Shown here in pieces: positions 35,736 through 43,431 of a stretch of 64,000 nt of DNA; the first letter of the stretch is position 1; the number at the start of each line of letters is the position of its first letter. The stretch lies in contig NZ_CP066218.1 in NCBI RefSeq assembly GCF_016313185.1, positions 5,146,001 to 5,210,000 of the forward strand, written 5' to 3'. The notes under the pieces are model-generated. The model was given only the letters and a program-made list of their open reading frames with translations, did no database searches and was not told the DNA's origin. Position numbers and translations under genes: made by a program. This DNA is from Mycolicibacterium baixiangningiae (GTDB lineage: Bacteria; Actinomycetota; Actinomycetes; Mycobacteriales; Mycobacteriaceae).

Positions 35736-36832
35736 GCCGGGGGGCCGGCGGTGCGGCCGCGCACCATCTCGGTGTCGAGGATGTCGATGGCCGGCAGACC
35801 GCTGCGGGGTGGCTGGTGCAGCAACCGGCCTGCGCGGCGCCCCTTTTCGATGCTGGGCTGCACGACGGTGGTCAGGCCGCGGCGCAACGCATCGGGAATC
35901 CCGTCGAAGCCCGTGACGGTCATCTGCCCCGGTACGTAGATGCCGCGCGAGCGTAGATAGTCCATCGCCGACAGCGCGAGCACGTCGGCGGTGCACATCA
36001 GCGCGGTCAGGCGCGGATTGGCGGCCAGTGCGACCTCGGCGGCCGCGCCACCGGAGGTCGGCATGTGCTCGTAGCTCTCGACGACCGTGACCGCCCGCTG
36101 GTCGAGTCCGGCCGCGGCGATCGCGTCGTACACGCCCGCGATGCGCTCGCGCTGCACGTGGAAGTGAGGTGTCCGGAGGCGCTCGGGGGCGGCCACCGTG
36201 GGACGCGGATTGTCCTCGGGCCGTTCGAGGCCGAGCCGCATCGTCAGCAACCCGATGTCCCGGTGGCCGAGTCCGAGAACATATTCGGTGATTCCCCGCA
36301 TCGCCGCCCGGTCGTCGATACCGACCCGCGACGTGCCGGGCACATCCTTGGGCTGGTCGACGACGACGACGGGCAGATGCCGTTGCTGCACCACCGGCAG
36401 ATACGGGTCGTCGTCGCTGGCCGAGTAGACGACGAACCCGTCGACGCCCGCGGCCAGCACGGCCGCCGAACCGTCCTCCACGCTGCGGTTCGGTCCGATC
36501 GCGACCAGCAGCAGACCCTGTCCGGCGTCCTCACAGGATTCAGCAAGGCCGGCAACGAAATCCAGTGCAGCCGGATCGCTGAAGGAGTAGTTCAGCGGTT
36601 CGGTGATCATCAACCCGACCGCACCCGCCCGGCGGGTCCGCAACGATCTCGCCACCGGATCCGGCCCGGGGTAGCCCAAACGCTTGGCGGCGGTGAAGAT
36701 CCGCTCGCGCAGTTCGGTCGACAACTGGTCGGGCCGGTTGTACGCATTCGAGATCGTGGTGCGGCTGACCTTGAGTTCCGCGGCGAGGGAAGCCAGGGTC
36801 GCATGCCGTCGCGGCTCGGGACTCCTGGACAT
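35732..36832 (-). CDS. LacI-family transcriptional regulator (Rv3575c-like)
   Basis: A 366-residue LacI/GalR regulator: N-terminal HTH at residues about 11-35 (TLASLAAELKVSRTTISNAY), hinge helix near residue 60 (DPVARSLRTRRAG) and a periplasmic-binding-protein-like effector domain after it (GLMITEPLNYSFSDPAALDF). Position near kstR matches Rv3575c. A linked sugar operon is not evident here, so its target is unknown. It converges on the APH-like gene. Confidence 0.87.
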   Translation of the reverse strand: MSRSPEPRRHATLASLAAELKVSRTTISNAYNRPDQLSTELRERIFTAAKRLGYPGPDPVARSLRTRRAGAVGLMITEPLNYSFSDPAALDFVAGLAESCEDAGQGLLLVAIGPNRSVEDGSAAVLAAGVDGFVVYSASDDDPYLPVVQQRHLPVVVVDQPKDVPGTSRVGIDDRAAMRGITEYVLGLGHRDIGLLTMRLGLERPEDNPRPTVAAPERLRTPHFHVQRERIAGVYDAIAAAGLDQRAVTVVESYEHMPTSGGAAAEVALAANPRLTALMCTADVLALSAMDYLRSRGIYVPGQMTVTGFDGIPDALRRGLTTVVQPSIEKGRRAGRLLHQPPRSGLPAIDILDTEMVRGRTAGPPA

Positions 36833-36862
36833 GCTCCGCCACGTTAGCCGATGCGGCGGCGG

Positions 36863-37729
36863 TCAGGTGACCAGGACGCGGTCGGCCGACGAACGCAGTC
36901 CGCGTTCGACCGCCCACACCACCGCCCACACGCCACACGCCATCGTGACGATGATGAAACTCGGCGGCGCGTTGAACATCGCCGACAGCGCCAGGCCGGC
37001 CCACACCGCGACCAGATTGATCGCCGTCGACAGGGCGATCGCCGCGGCCGGGCGGGCGGTCAGCATGATCGCGGCCGCCGCGGGTGTCACCACCAGCGCG
37101 AAGAGCAGCAGCGTCCCGACCGCCTGCACCGCCATCGTGACGGTGAGGCCGAGCAGCACCATGAACACGACCGAAAGTGCGCGCACCGGCACGCCCTTCG
37201 CGTCGGCCACCTGCGCGTTGACGGAGCTGAACAGCAGCGGGCGGTAGATCAGGCCGATACCGGCGGCCAGCACGGCGAGCAGCACCGCGAACGACACGAG
37301 CTGTTCGCCGGTGATCGCCAGCAGATTGCCGAACAGGACGTTGGTCAGCGTGCTCGAATTACGGGTCGCCAGGGAGTTGAACAGCAGTCCGAGGCCGGTC
37401 GCCATCGCCAGCACCGTACCCGTAGCCACCTCCCGGTCGGCCGCCCGGCGGCCCAGTGCCCCGATCACCAGGGCGCCCCCGATGCAGAACACGCCCAGGC
37501 CCAACGCCACCGGCAGTCCGAGCAGTACAGCACCCGTCGCCCCCGGCAGCCCGATGTGGGCGAGCGCGTGCGCGGCGAACGCGGTGTTGCGTACGACGAC
37601 GAAGTATCCGATCAGCCCGGCCGCCAGCGCGACGATGGTGCCACCCGCCAACGCGTTCCGCATGAAGTTGGACGTGAGGATCTGCCACCAATTGTCCTGA
37701 TAGGACAGCGCCACCAGTGTCGTCGTCAC
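36863..37729 (-). CDS. Zinc/manganese ABC transporter, permease
   Basis: A 288-residue integral membrane protein with about eight to nine hydrophobic segments, of the ZnuB/MntB (ABC-3) family (WWQILTSNFMRNALAGG at the start; AHALAHIGLPGATGAVLLG near residue 52). It forms the channel for a divalent metal, probably zinc given the Zur-like box at the operon promoter. ATG overlaps the ATPase stop by 4 bp. Last gene of the three-gene operon. Confidence 0.88.
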   Translation of the reverse strand: MTTTLVALSYQDNWWQILTSNFMRNALAGGTIVALAAGLIGYFVVVRNTAFAAHALAHIGLPGATGAVLLGLPVALGLGVFCIGGALVIGALGRRAADREVATGTVLAMATGLGLLFNSLATRNSSTLTNVLFGNLLAITGEQLVSFAVLLAVLAAGIGLIYRPLLFSSVNAQVADAKGVPVRALSVVFMVLLGLTVTMAVQAVGTLLLFALVVTPAAAAIMLTARPAAAIALSTAINLVAVWAGLALSAMFNAPPSFIIVTMACGVWAVVWAVERGLRSSADRVLVT

Positions 37730-38511
37730 AGCATCCTCCGCACGTAGAGATCCCCCTGCGGGGTGCGCACCACCTCGACCGCGGCGCCGTACAGGTGGGT
37801 GAGCAGTTTCTCGTCGACCACCCCGTCGAGGGTGTCGTAGTGCGGGTGACCGTCGAGCAGGTAGATCGCGCCGGTGAGGATCGGCAGCAGCGGGTTGAGA
37901 TCGTGCGCGACCACCAGCACGGTGACGCCGAAATCGGTGTTGACCGTCTTCACCAGCGCGACCAGTTCGTGTTGGCTGCGCATGTCGAGCGCGGCCAGCG
38001 GTTCGTCGAGGATGAGCATCTTGGGACGGCCGACGAGCGCTTCGGCGAGCGCGACACGTTGCCGCTGACCACCCGACAGCTGCGAGAGCCGCCGGTCGGC
38101 GAACCCCGTCGCGTCGACCGCGGCCAGCACCCTGTCGACGCGCGCCCGGTCCTCACGCGAGGCCAGGCCCAGCCCCCACCGGTGCCCGTTGAGGCCCAGC
38201 ATCACCGCATCTCTCGCGCGCACGGCCTCGCCGGCGTTCGACCCGTAATTCTGTGGTACGTAACCGATCTCGCCGTTGGCAGCGCCCGGCGGTCTGCCGA
38301 ACACCTCGACACGGCCGGTCGACGGCGCCAGGAGGCCGAGTACCACCTGCAGCAGCGTGGTCTTCCCGGCCCCGTTGCTGCCGATTACCGCGACGACACC
38401 ACCCGCGGGCACGTCGAAGTCAGCCTGCGACCAGACCGTGTGCCGGCCCCTGACCACGCTGACGTCGCGGAACGTCAGCGCCGGCCCGGGATTCGGCTCA
38501 GCCGCCGACAC
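37726..38511 (-). CDS. Zinc/manganese ABC transporter, ATP-binding protein
   Basis: A 261-residue ABC ATPase: Walker A IGSNGAGKTTLL near residue 46, Q-loop YVPQNYGS near 80, signature LSGGQRQRVALAEAL near 146 and Walker B MLILDEPLAALD near 167. I chose the GTG at 38511, which overlaps the end of the binding-protein gene by 14 bp and has GAGG upstream; the upstream frame has shadow composition. Energises metal import with the permease next to it. Confidence 0.88.
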   Translation of the reverse strand: MSAAEPNPGPALTFRDVSVVRGRHTVWSQADFDVPAGGVVAVIGSNGAGKTTLLQVVLGLLAPSTGRVEVFGRPPGAANGEIGYVPQNYGSNAGEAVRARDAVMLGLNGHRWGLGLASREDRARVDRVLAAVDATGFADRRLSQLSGGQRQRVALAEALVGRPKMLILDEPLAALDMRSQHELVALVKTVNTDFGVTVLVVAHDLNPLLPILTGAIYLLDGHPHYDTLDGVVDEKLLTHLYGAAVEVVRTPQGDLYVRRML

Positions 38512-39439
38512 CAAGTGCCTCGGCGAGCGCGGAGAGTTGGTCGACCTGCCAGGTCTCGAACGAGGTGGTGCCGGGCGGCACGGATTCCGTGACGTCGACG
38601 ACGGGCACCCCGGCCTGCTCGGCGGCGGCCCGGATCTGTTGTGGCACCGACCCTTCCGTCTGGACGTTGTAGATGAGGACGTCGACGCCGCGATCGCCCA
38701 GCAGCCGCAGGAACGCGTCCAGATCGGCAGGCGACGGATCACTCTCATGCGACGCGGCGGCCTGGTACCCCGGCGGGGTGCGGTTCACCAGTCCGACGGC
38801 GGCGGCCATCTCGTCGAAGACGCTCTCGGTCGCGGCGTAGGTCTTACCGCCGGCGGTGGCTCGCAGCGATCCGACGATCTGGTGGTACGGCGCCAGCGAG
38901 TCGCCGAATTCGGCGTGGCGCTCGGCGAAGTAGTCCGTGGCATCGGGTGCGAGCCTGCCGAGTTCGGCGGTGACCGCGTCGGCGACAGCCGTCACCACCG
39001 CGGGGTTGTACCAGACGTGCGGGTTGCCCTCGTCTGTGTGCGCCGCTGGACCGCTGAGCGCGACGGCGTCGATCACCGGTGCGTCCGGGGCGGATCCGGC
39101 GGCCAGCTTGCTCGCCCACTCGTCGTAGTGGCCGCCGTTGACGACGATCAGCTGCGCGTCCTCGAACAGTGCGGCGTCCTTGGGGGCGGGTTCGAAGTCG
39201 TGGGGGTCGACCGCGGAGCTCGCGACCACAGTGGAGACGGTGGCGCACTGTCCGCCGAGTTCGGAGACGATGCCGCCCCACTGGTCGACACTCACCACCA
39301 CCGACACCGGATCCGCGGGGCAGTCACCGCCCGGCGCCGCGCTCGGGGACGGCTGATCCCCACCCGAGCATGCGGCCAGAGCCAGCGGAAGCACCACGGC
39401 GAAGCCGGCGGCCAAGACACGTCGGGGTCTCACCATCAC
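38498..39439 (-). CDS. Zinc/manganese ABC transporter, substrate-binding lipoprotein
   Basis: A 313-residue ZnuA-type lipoprotein. Signal peptide with lipobox LAACSGG (Cys near residue 24). Metal-site regions typical of cluster A-I proteins are visible: DPHDFEPAPKD near residue 80, NPHVWYNP near residue 140 and a late Asp/Glu region. It lacks the long His-rich loop found in some zinc proteins. The leaderless arrangement (TATCAT, 6 nt, GTG 39439) favours the GTG start; an ATG follows as codon 2. First gene of the operon, repressed presumably by Zur. Confidence 0.88.
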   Translation of the reverse strand: MMVRPRRVLAAGFAVVLPLALAACSGGDQPSPSAAPGGDCPADPVSVVVSVDQWGGIVSELGGQCATVSTVVASSAVDPHDFEPAPKDAALFEDAQLIVVNGGHYDEWASKLAAGSAPDAPVIDAVALSGPAAHTDEGNPHVWYNPAVVTAVADAVTAELGRLAPDATDYFAERHAEFGDSLAPYHQIVGSLRATAGGKTYAATESVFDEMAAAVGLVNRTPPGYQAAASHESDPSPADLDAFLRLLGDRGVDVLIYNVQTEGSVPQQIRAAAEQAGVPVVDVTESVPPGTTSFETWQVDQLSALAEALGVGG

Positions 39440-39444
39440 TCGCT

Positions 39445-39463
39445 AATGATAACGGTTTGCATT
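39445..39463. promoter_or_regulatory. Putative Zur box over the zinc-transporter promoter
   Basis: AATGATAACGGTTTGCATT is an imperfect inverted repeat (AATGATAA / TTTGCATT, 6 of 8 pairs) with a 3-bp spacer, A/T-rich like known Zur boxes. It covers the -10 hexamer TATCAT (39446-39451, minus strand) of the binding-protein gene, so a bound repressor would block initiation. Confidence 0.6.
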
Positions 39464-39483
39464 TCCAAATGCGATTCGCGGGC

Positions 39484-40317
39484 CTACTCGCCGGTGGCCA
39501 CCGGCCGCGACGGGTCGGCACTCCACTGCGACCAGGACCCCGGGAACAGAGCGGCCTCGACGCCCTCGGCGCGCAGCCCGGCGACGACGACCGCGGCGGT
39601 GACCCCGGAGCCGCAGTACGCGCCGACCTTCTCGGCGCCGCGCACCCGCTCGAGCACGTCGGCATCGGAGCGGAAGATGCCCTCGGCACTCAGGACGCCC
39701 GTGCTCGGCGCGTTCACCGCACCCGGGATGTGACCTGCCACCGGATCGACCGGTTCGGCCTCGCCGCGAAACCGCTCCGGCGCCCTGGCGTCGAGCAGTA
39801 GTCCGTCGAACTGCGCCACGTCGTCAGCGGTCAGCGTGGGCAACGCGCCGCGGTACAGATCCTCGTGAGCCACGCGGACATCACCCGGCGACGGGGTGGC
39901 CGCGTCGGTCTCGAGCGCACCGCCGGCCGCCACCCAGGCCGCGAGCCCGCCGTCGAGGATGCGGACCCCGTCGATACCCGCCGCCGTCAACACCCACCAC
40001 GCACGCGCCGAACCGGCGCGGTTCCAGTCGTCGTAGGCCACGGTGAGCACACCGTCGCGCACACCCCACCGGCGTGCCGACGCCTCGACGGCGGCACCGC
40101 TGGGCAGCGGGTGACGGCCGCGGCCGCTGACGGTGTGGTCGGTCAGCTCGTCCTCGAGGGAGACGTACACCGCGCCGGGGAGGTGGCCGGCGCGGTAGGC
40201 CGCGCGGCCGTCGGGCTGCGCCAACTGCCAGCGCACGTCGAGCAGGGTGACCGGGCGGCCGGCGGCGATGTGCTCGGCCAGGTCTGCCGCGGTGATCAGG
40301 ACGTCGGCGCGTGTCAC
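39484..40317 (-). CDS. Sulfurtransferase (rhodanese-type, SseA-like)
   Basis: A 277-residue protein of two rhodanese domains. The N-terminal one (about 8-125) is non-catalytic; the C-terminal one has the active-site cysteine in YCGSGVTAA near residue 232. The ending GSWSQWSADPSRPVATG is shared by actinobacterial thiosulfate/3-mercaptopyruvate sulfurtransferases. Cytosolic. GTG start. Downstream of the metal-transporter promoter but oppositely placed, so independent. Confidence 0.85.
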   Translation of the reverse strand: MTRADVLITAADLAEHIAAGRPVTLLDVRWQLAQPDGRAAYRAGHLPGAVYVSLEDELTDHTVSGRGRHPLPSGAAVEASARRWGVRDGVLTVAYDDWNRAGSARAWWVLTAAGIDGVRILDGGLAAWVAAGGALETDAATPSPGDVRVAHEDLYRGALPTLTADDVAQFDGLLLDARAPERFRGEAEPVDPVAGHIPGAVNAPSTGVLSAEGIFRSDADVLERVRGAEKVGAYCGSGVTAAVVVAGLRAEGVEAALFPGSWSQWSADPSRPVATGE

Positions 40318-40336
40318 CCCTCGATGGTCGCATCCC

Positions 40337-40342
40337 TACCCT
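40337..40342 (+). promoter_or_regulatory. -10 element of bluB (leaderless)
   Basis: TACCCT, 7 nt, then the GTG at 40350, without a ribosome-binding site. It lies in the 32-bp gap to the divergent sulfurtransferase gene. Confidence 0.5.
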
Positions 40343-40349
40343 GTGAGAC

Positions 40350-40991
40350 GTGACCGACCACGCGTTCACCGCCGCCGAACGCCACGCCGTGTACCGCGCC
40401 ATCACCGAACGCCGCGACATGCGGCGCTTCGTCGCCGGGGAGAAGGTCTCCGACGACGTCCTCACCCGGTTGCTGGCCGCTGCGCACGCCGCCCCCAACG
40501 TCGGACTCATGCAGCCGTGGCGGTTCATCCGCGTCACCGATCCGGCCGTGCGTCGCGACATCCATGCGCTGGTCGACGAGGAGCGTCACCGCACCGGCGC
40601 GGCGCTTGGCCCGCGCGGTGACGAGTTCCTCGCGCTCAAGGTCGAGGGCATCCTCGACTGCGCCGAATTGCTCGTCGTCGCCCTGCGTGACGGCCGCGAA
40701 CAGCACGTGTTCGGGCGGCGCACCCTGCCACACATGGACCTGGCGTCGGTGTCGTGCGCGATCCAGAACATGTGGCTGGCGGCGCGCACCGAGGGCCTGG
40801 GGATGGGATGGGTGTCGATCTTCGACCCGCGCAGGCTTGCGGAGCTGTTGGGTATGCCCGACGGCGCGGAGCCCGTGGCGGTGCTGTGCCTCGGCCCGGT
40901 GCCCGACTTCCCCGACCGCCCCGCACTCGAACTCGACCACTGGACGTACGCCCGTCCGCTGGGCGAGTTCGTCACCGAGAACCGTTGGTAG
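40350..40991 (+). CDS. bluB: BluB, 5,6-dimethylbenzimidazole synthase
   Basis: A 213-residue nitroreductase-fold protein that matches BluB: RRDMRRFVAGEKV near residue 22, AAPNVGLMQPWRFI near residue 47 and the GMGWVSIFDP segment near residue 150. BluB fragments reduced FMN with oxygen to make the lower ligand of vitamin B12. It fits the cobalt-uptake genes at the right end of the window. GTG start from the leaderless promoter. Confidence 0.9.
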   Translation: MTDHAFTAAERHAVYRAITERRDMRRFVAGEKVSDDVLTRLLAAAHAAPNVGLMQPWRFIRVTDPAVRRDIHALVDEERHRTGAALGPRGDEFLALKVEGILDCAELLVVALRDGREQHVFGRRTLPHMDLASVSCAIQNMWLAARTEGLGMGWVSIFDPRRLAELLGMPDGAEPVAVLCLGPVPDFPDRPALELDHWTYARPLGEFVTENRW

Positions 40992-41001
40992 CCAACGCGG
41001 C

Positions 41002-41508
41002 TCACAGGTCGAGGACCCAGTTCTGGCCGGTCAGGTCATGACCGAAACTGTGGTGACGTTCCTCGCCGACAAGCCGGAATCCGAGCCCCTGATAGATCTT
41101 TCGCGCCGAGACCAGGACGTCGTTGGTCCACAGACCCACCCGCCGATAGCCGGCCCCACGGGCGAACCGCAGACACTCCTCGACCAGGCGACCGCCCACC
41201 CCGAGGCCACGTCCGTCCGGGGTGACCAACAGGATCCGTAGTCTGGCCACGCCGGGTTCGTCGCCGGCCACACAGCAGATGCACCCCACCCGCCGGCCGT
41301 CGACCTCGGCGATCCAGGCCGCTTCCCCTGCCGGGTCGTGCTGCGCGGCATAGTCGGCGACGATGCGCGCCACCAGAGCCTCGAATTCGGTGTTCCAGCC
41401 AAACTGCTCGTCGTACGCCTCACCGTGGGCCATGACCATCCATCCCAGATCTCCGGGCTTGTCCGCCTGACGCACGACCACCCCGGCGTGGTCGACCTGC
41501 TGCACCAT
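41002..41508 (-). CDS. GNAT-family N-acetyltransferase
   Basis: A 168-residue GNAT protein. The acetyl-CoA loop is LLVTPDGRGLGVGGRLVEEC near residue 95, followed by the usual YRRVGLWTNDVL strand and ARKIYQGLGFRLV. ATG with GGGAGG 6 nt upstream. Divergent from a TetR gene with a strong palindrome between them, so it may be the regulated target. Substrate unknown. Confidence 0.84.
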   Translation of the reverse strand: MVQQVDHAGVVVRQADKPGDLGWMVMAHGEAYDEQFGWNTEFEALVARIVADYAAQHDPAGEAAWIAEVDGRRVGCICCVAGDEPGVARLRILLVTPDGRGLGVGGRLVEECLRFARGAGYRRVGLWTNDVLVSARKIYQGLGFRLVGEERHHSFGHDLTGQNWVLDL

Positions 41509-41550
41509 CGCGAACCTCCCATCCGCGGCGGTGGACGGTCTCCATCCTGC

Positions 41551-41578
41551 CGCTACTGAAACACTCGTTTCAGTAGCG
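41551..41578. promoter_or_regulatory. TetR-type operator, perfect 12-bp palindrome
   Basis: CGCTACTGAAAC-ACTC-GTTTCAGTAGCG has 12-bp perfectly complementary arms around a 4-bp spacer. It lies between the GNAT and TetR genes and ends 1 bp before the TetR -10 hexamer, the expected place for an autorepressor operator. Confidence 0.82.
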
Positions 41579-41579
41579 T

Positions 41580-41585
41580 TAGGCT
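41580..41585 (+). promoter_or_regulatory. -10 element of the TetR gene (leaderless)
   Basis: TAGGCT, 6 nt, GTG at 41592. The preceding palindrome occupies the region from about -40 to -15. Confidence 0.6.
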
Positions 41586-41591
41586 ACCAAC

Positions 41592-42197
41592 GTGCCCTCG
41601 GATGCGACAAGCCCCTCCGCGCGGCGGACCGAGCTGCTCGAAGCCGCCTACCGCTACGCGTTGACCCACGGGCTCGCCGAACTGTCGCTGCGCCCCCTTG
41701 CCGCCGCCATCGGCTCCAGCCCAAGGGTTCTGCTGTTTCTCTTCGGTAGCAAGGACGGTCTGGTGCGGGCCCTGCTGCAGCGGGCCCGCGCGGACGAACT
41801 GGCACTCCTGAACCGGCTCCAACCTCCCACCGCATCCGAGCCCAGCGGCCTGGCTGCCGCCGGCGGTCAGGTGTGGTCGTGGCTGGTGGCCGAGGAACAC
41901 CGTCCGTTGCTCAGGCTCTGGACCGAGGCGTACGTCCGCTCCTTGGTCGAACCCGACGGGCCATGGGGCGGATTCGCCCGCGACACCGTCGAGGACTGGC
42001 TGGCCGTCCTGGCCACGTGGCAACCCGCACAGCCCGGCCACGCCGAACCGGATGCCACCGCTCGAACGCTCACGCTCGCTGTCCTGCGCGGAGCGCTCCT
42101 CGACCTGCTGGCCACCGGCGACCAGACCCGGGTCACCAACGCGGTCACCCGCCATTTCGCCTTGCTCCGACAGGATGTTTCGGAAAAATCGCCCTAG
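41592..42197 (+). CDS. TetR-family transcriptional regulator
   Basis: A 201-residue TetR regulator with HTH at about residues 26-50 (LAELSLRPLAAAIGSSPRVL). The ligand domain is not specific for a known class. Its start is fixed by the leaderless promoter. It probably binds the palindrome at 41551 and represses itself and the divergent GNAT acetyltransferase gene. The inducer is unknown. Confidence 0.84.
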   Translation: MPSDATSPSARRTELLEAAYRYALTHGLAELSLRPLAAAIGSSPRVLLFLFGSKDGLVRALLQRARADELALLNRLQPPTASEPSGLAAAGGQVWSWLVAEEHRPLLRLWTEAYVRSLVEPDGPWGGFARDTVEDWLAVLATWQPAQPGHAEPDATARTLTLAVLRGALLDLLATGDQTRVTNAVTRHFALLRQDVSEKSP

Positions 42198-42237
42198 GGG
42201 CCGGCCCCATGCAGGACCGGCGGCCGACTCGCCCCAT

Positions 42238-42243
42238 TAGGCT
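42238..42243 (+). promoter_or_regulatory. -10 element of pxpA (leaderless)
   Basis: TAGGCT, 6 nt, GTG at 42250, the same arrangement and hexamer as the TetR gene upstream. Confidence 0.6.
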
Positions 42244-42249
42244 GGCGCC

Positions 42250-43014
42250 GTGCCCGCGTCGTCCGTCGACCTCAACGCCGACCTCGGCGAGGGGTTCGGG
42301 GTGTGGACGTTGGGCGATGACGACGCGATGCTGGAGATCGTCACCTCCGCGAACGTGGCCTGCGGATTCCACGCCGGCGACCCGGCCGGCCTGGCCCGGG
42401 TGTGCCGAGCGGCCGCCGCGCGCGGTGTGCGCATCGGCGCGCAGGTCAGCTACCGCGATCTCGCCGGCTTCGGCAGGCGGTTCATCGACGCCACCCCCGA
42501 GGACCTGACCGCCGACGTGATGTACCAGATCGGCGCGCTCTCGGCGCTGGCCACCGCCGCGGGCACCACGGTCTCCTACGTCAAACCCCATGGTGCGCTG
42601 TACAACTCGATCGTCACCAACCGCGATCAGGCCGGCGCCGTTGCGGCCGCGGTGCACGCCGTGGATCCTCGGCTGCCGGTGCTGGGGCTGTCCGGTTCGG
42701 TGTTCTTCGCCGAGGCGCGCGAGCTGGGTCTGCAGACGGTGGCCGAGGCGTTCGCCGACCGGGCGTACCGGCCGGACGGACAACTGGTGTCGCGGCGCGA
42801 ACCCGGCGCGGTCCTGCACGACGTCGACGAGATCGCCGACCGCGTCCACTCGATGGTGACCGCGGGCCGGGTCACCGCGATCGACGGGTCGACGATCGAC
42901 GTCTCGGTGGATTCGGTGTGCGTGCACGGGGATTCGCCGGGCGCGGTACAGATCGCCACCGCCGTCCGGAACCGCTTGACCGCCGAGGGCGTCGCCCTGG
43001 CACCGTTCAGCTGA
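42250..43014 (+). CDS. pxpA: LamB/YcsF family, 5-oxoprolinase subunit A-like
   Basis: A 254-residue member of the LamB/YcsF family, with SVDLNADLGEGFGVW at the N-terminus, NVACGFHAGDP near residue 36, YVKPHGALYN near residue 113 and SVCVHGDSPGA near residue 220; the repeated His/Asp residues fit its metal-like active site. PxpA works with PxpB/PxpC to hydrolyse 5-oxoproline, but no pxpB or pxpC is adjacent here. Its 3' end overlaps the convergent ArsR gene by 8 bp. Confidence 0.85.
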   Translation: MPASSVDLNADLGEGFGVWTLGDDDAMLEIVTSANVACGFHAGDPAGLARVCRAAAARGVRIGAQVSYRDLAGFGRRFIDATPEDLTADVMYQIGALSALATAAGTTVSYVKPHGALYNSIVTNRDQAGAVAAAVHAVDPRLPVLGLSGSVFFAEARELGLQTVAEAFADRAYRPDGQLVSRREPGAVLHDVDEIADRVHSMVTAGRVTAIDGSTIDVSVDSVCVHGDSPGAVQIATAVRNRLTAEGVALAPFS

Positions 43015-43330
43015 CGCCGGCCTGCTTGTTCGCGCTCCGCACGACGCTGTCGAGCAGCCCCGGGATGGCGGCCTCGAGTTCGTCGCGGCGCAGCCGCTGA
43101 TAGGTCAGGCCGTCGATCACCAGCCGTTCGGTGACACCGGCTTCGCGCAGGATCTTGAAATGGTGGGTGGCGGTCGACTTGTTGATGCCGTCGTAGAGCG
43201 CCCCGCACTGCATCGGCGTGCCCGCGTTGTGCAGCCGCCTGACGATCTCGAGGCGCACCGGGTCGTGGATGGCGCCCAGCACCTGCTGCACCGGCCCAAC
43301 GGGGGCGGCGGTCAGCGTGTCGTCCGCCAT
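43007..43330 (-). CDS. ArsR-family transcriptional regulator
   Basis: A 107-residue winged-helix regulator: VQQVLGAIHDPVRLEIVRRL near residue 15, recognition helix STATHHFKILREAGV near residue 50, followed by the wing. It lacks the CxC metal motif of classic ArsR sensors, so a non-metal ligand is likely. ATG at 43330 with AAGGG upstream; a longer frame adds an arginine-rich stretch and is rejected. Divergent from an MFS transporter, with two similar dyads between. Confidence 0.84.
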   Translation of the reverse strand: MADDTLTAAPVGPVQQVLGAIHDPVRLEIVRRLHNAGTPMQCGALYDGINKSTATHHFKILREAGVTERLVIDGLTYQRLRRDELEAAIPGLLDSVVRSANKQAGVS

Positions 43331-43351
43331 GAAAGTGCCCTTCACCACGTA

Positions 43352-43371
43352 GGTTTGATGATCGTCAAACC
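43352..43371. promoter_or_regulatory. ArsR-type operator 1
   Basis: GGTTTGA-N6-TCAAACC, a perfect 7-bp inverted repeat, 22 bp upstream of the arsR ATG. Its arms recur in the second site, which argues for a shared regulator. Confidence 0.65.
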
Positions 43372-43387
43372 CAGCGTACGCTTGATC

Positions 43388-43409
43388 AGGTTCGATATCC
43401 GTCAAACCT
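43388..43409. promoter_or_regulatory. ArsR-type operator 2
   Basis: AGGTTCGA-N6-TCAAACCT, 7 of 8 complementary pairs, 23 bp before the MFS transporter ATG at 43432. Same spacing and arm sequence as operator 1. Confidence 0.62.
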
Positions 43410-43431
43410 ACTCCACCGGGGGTAAACCGCG

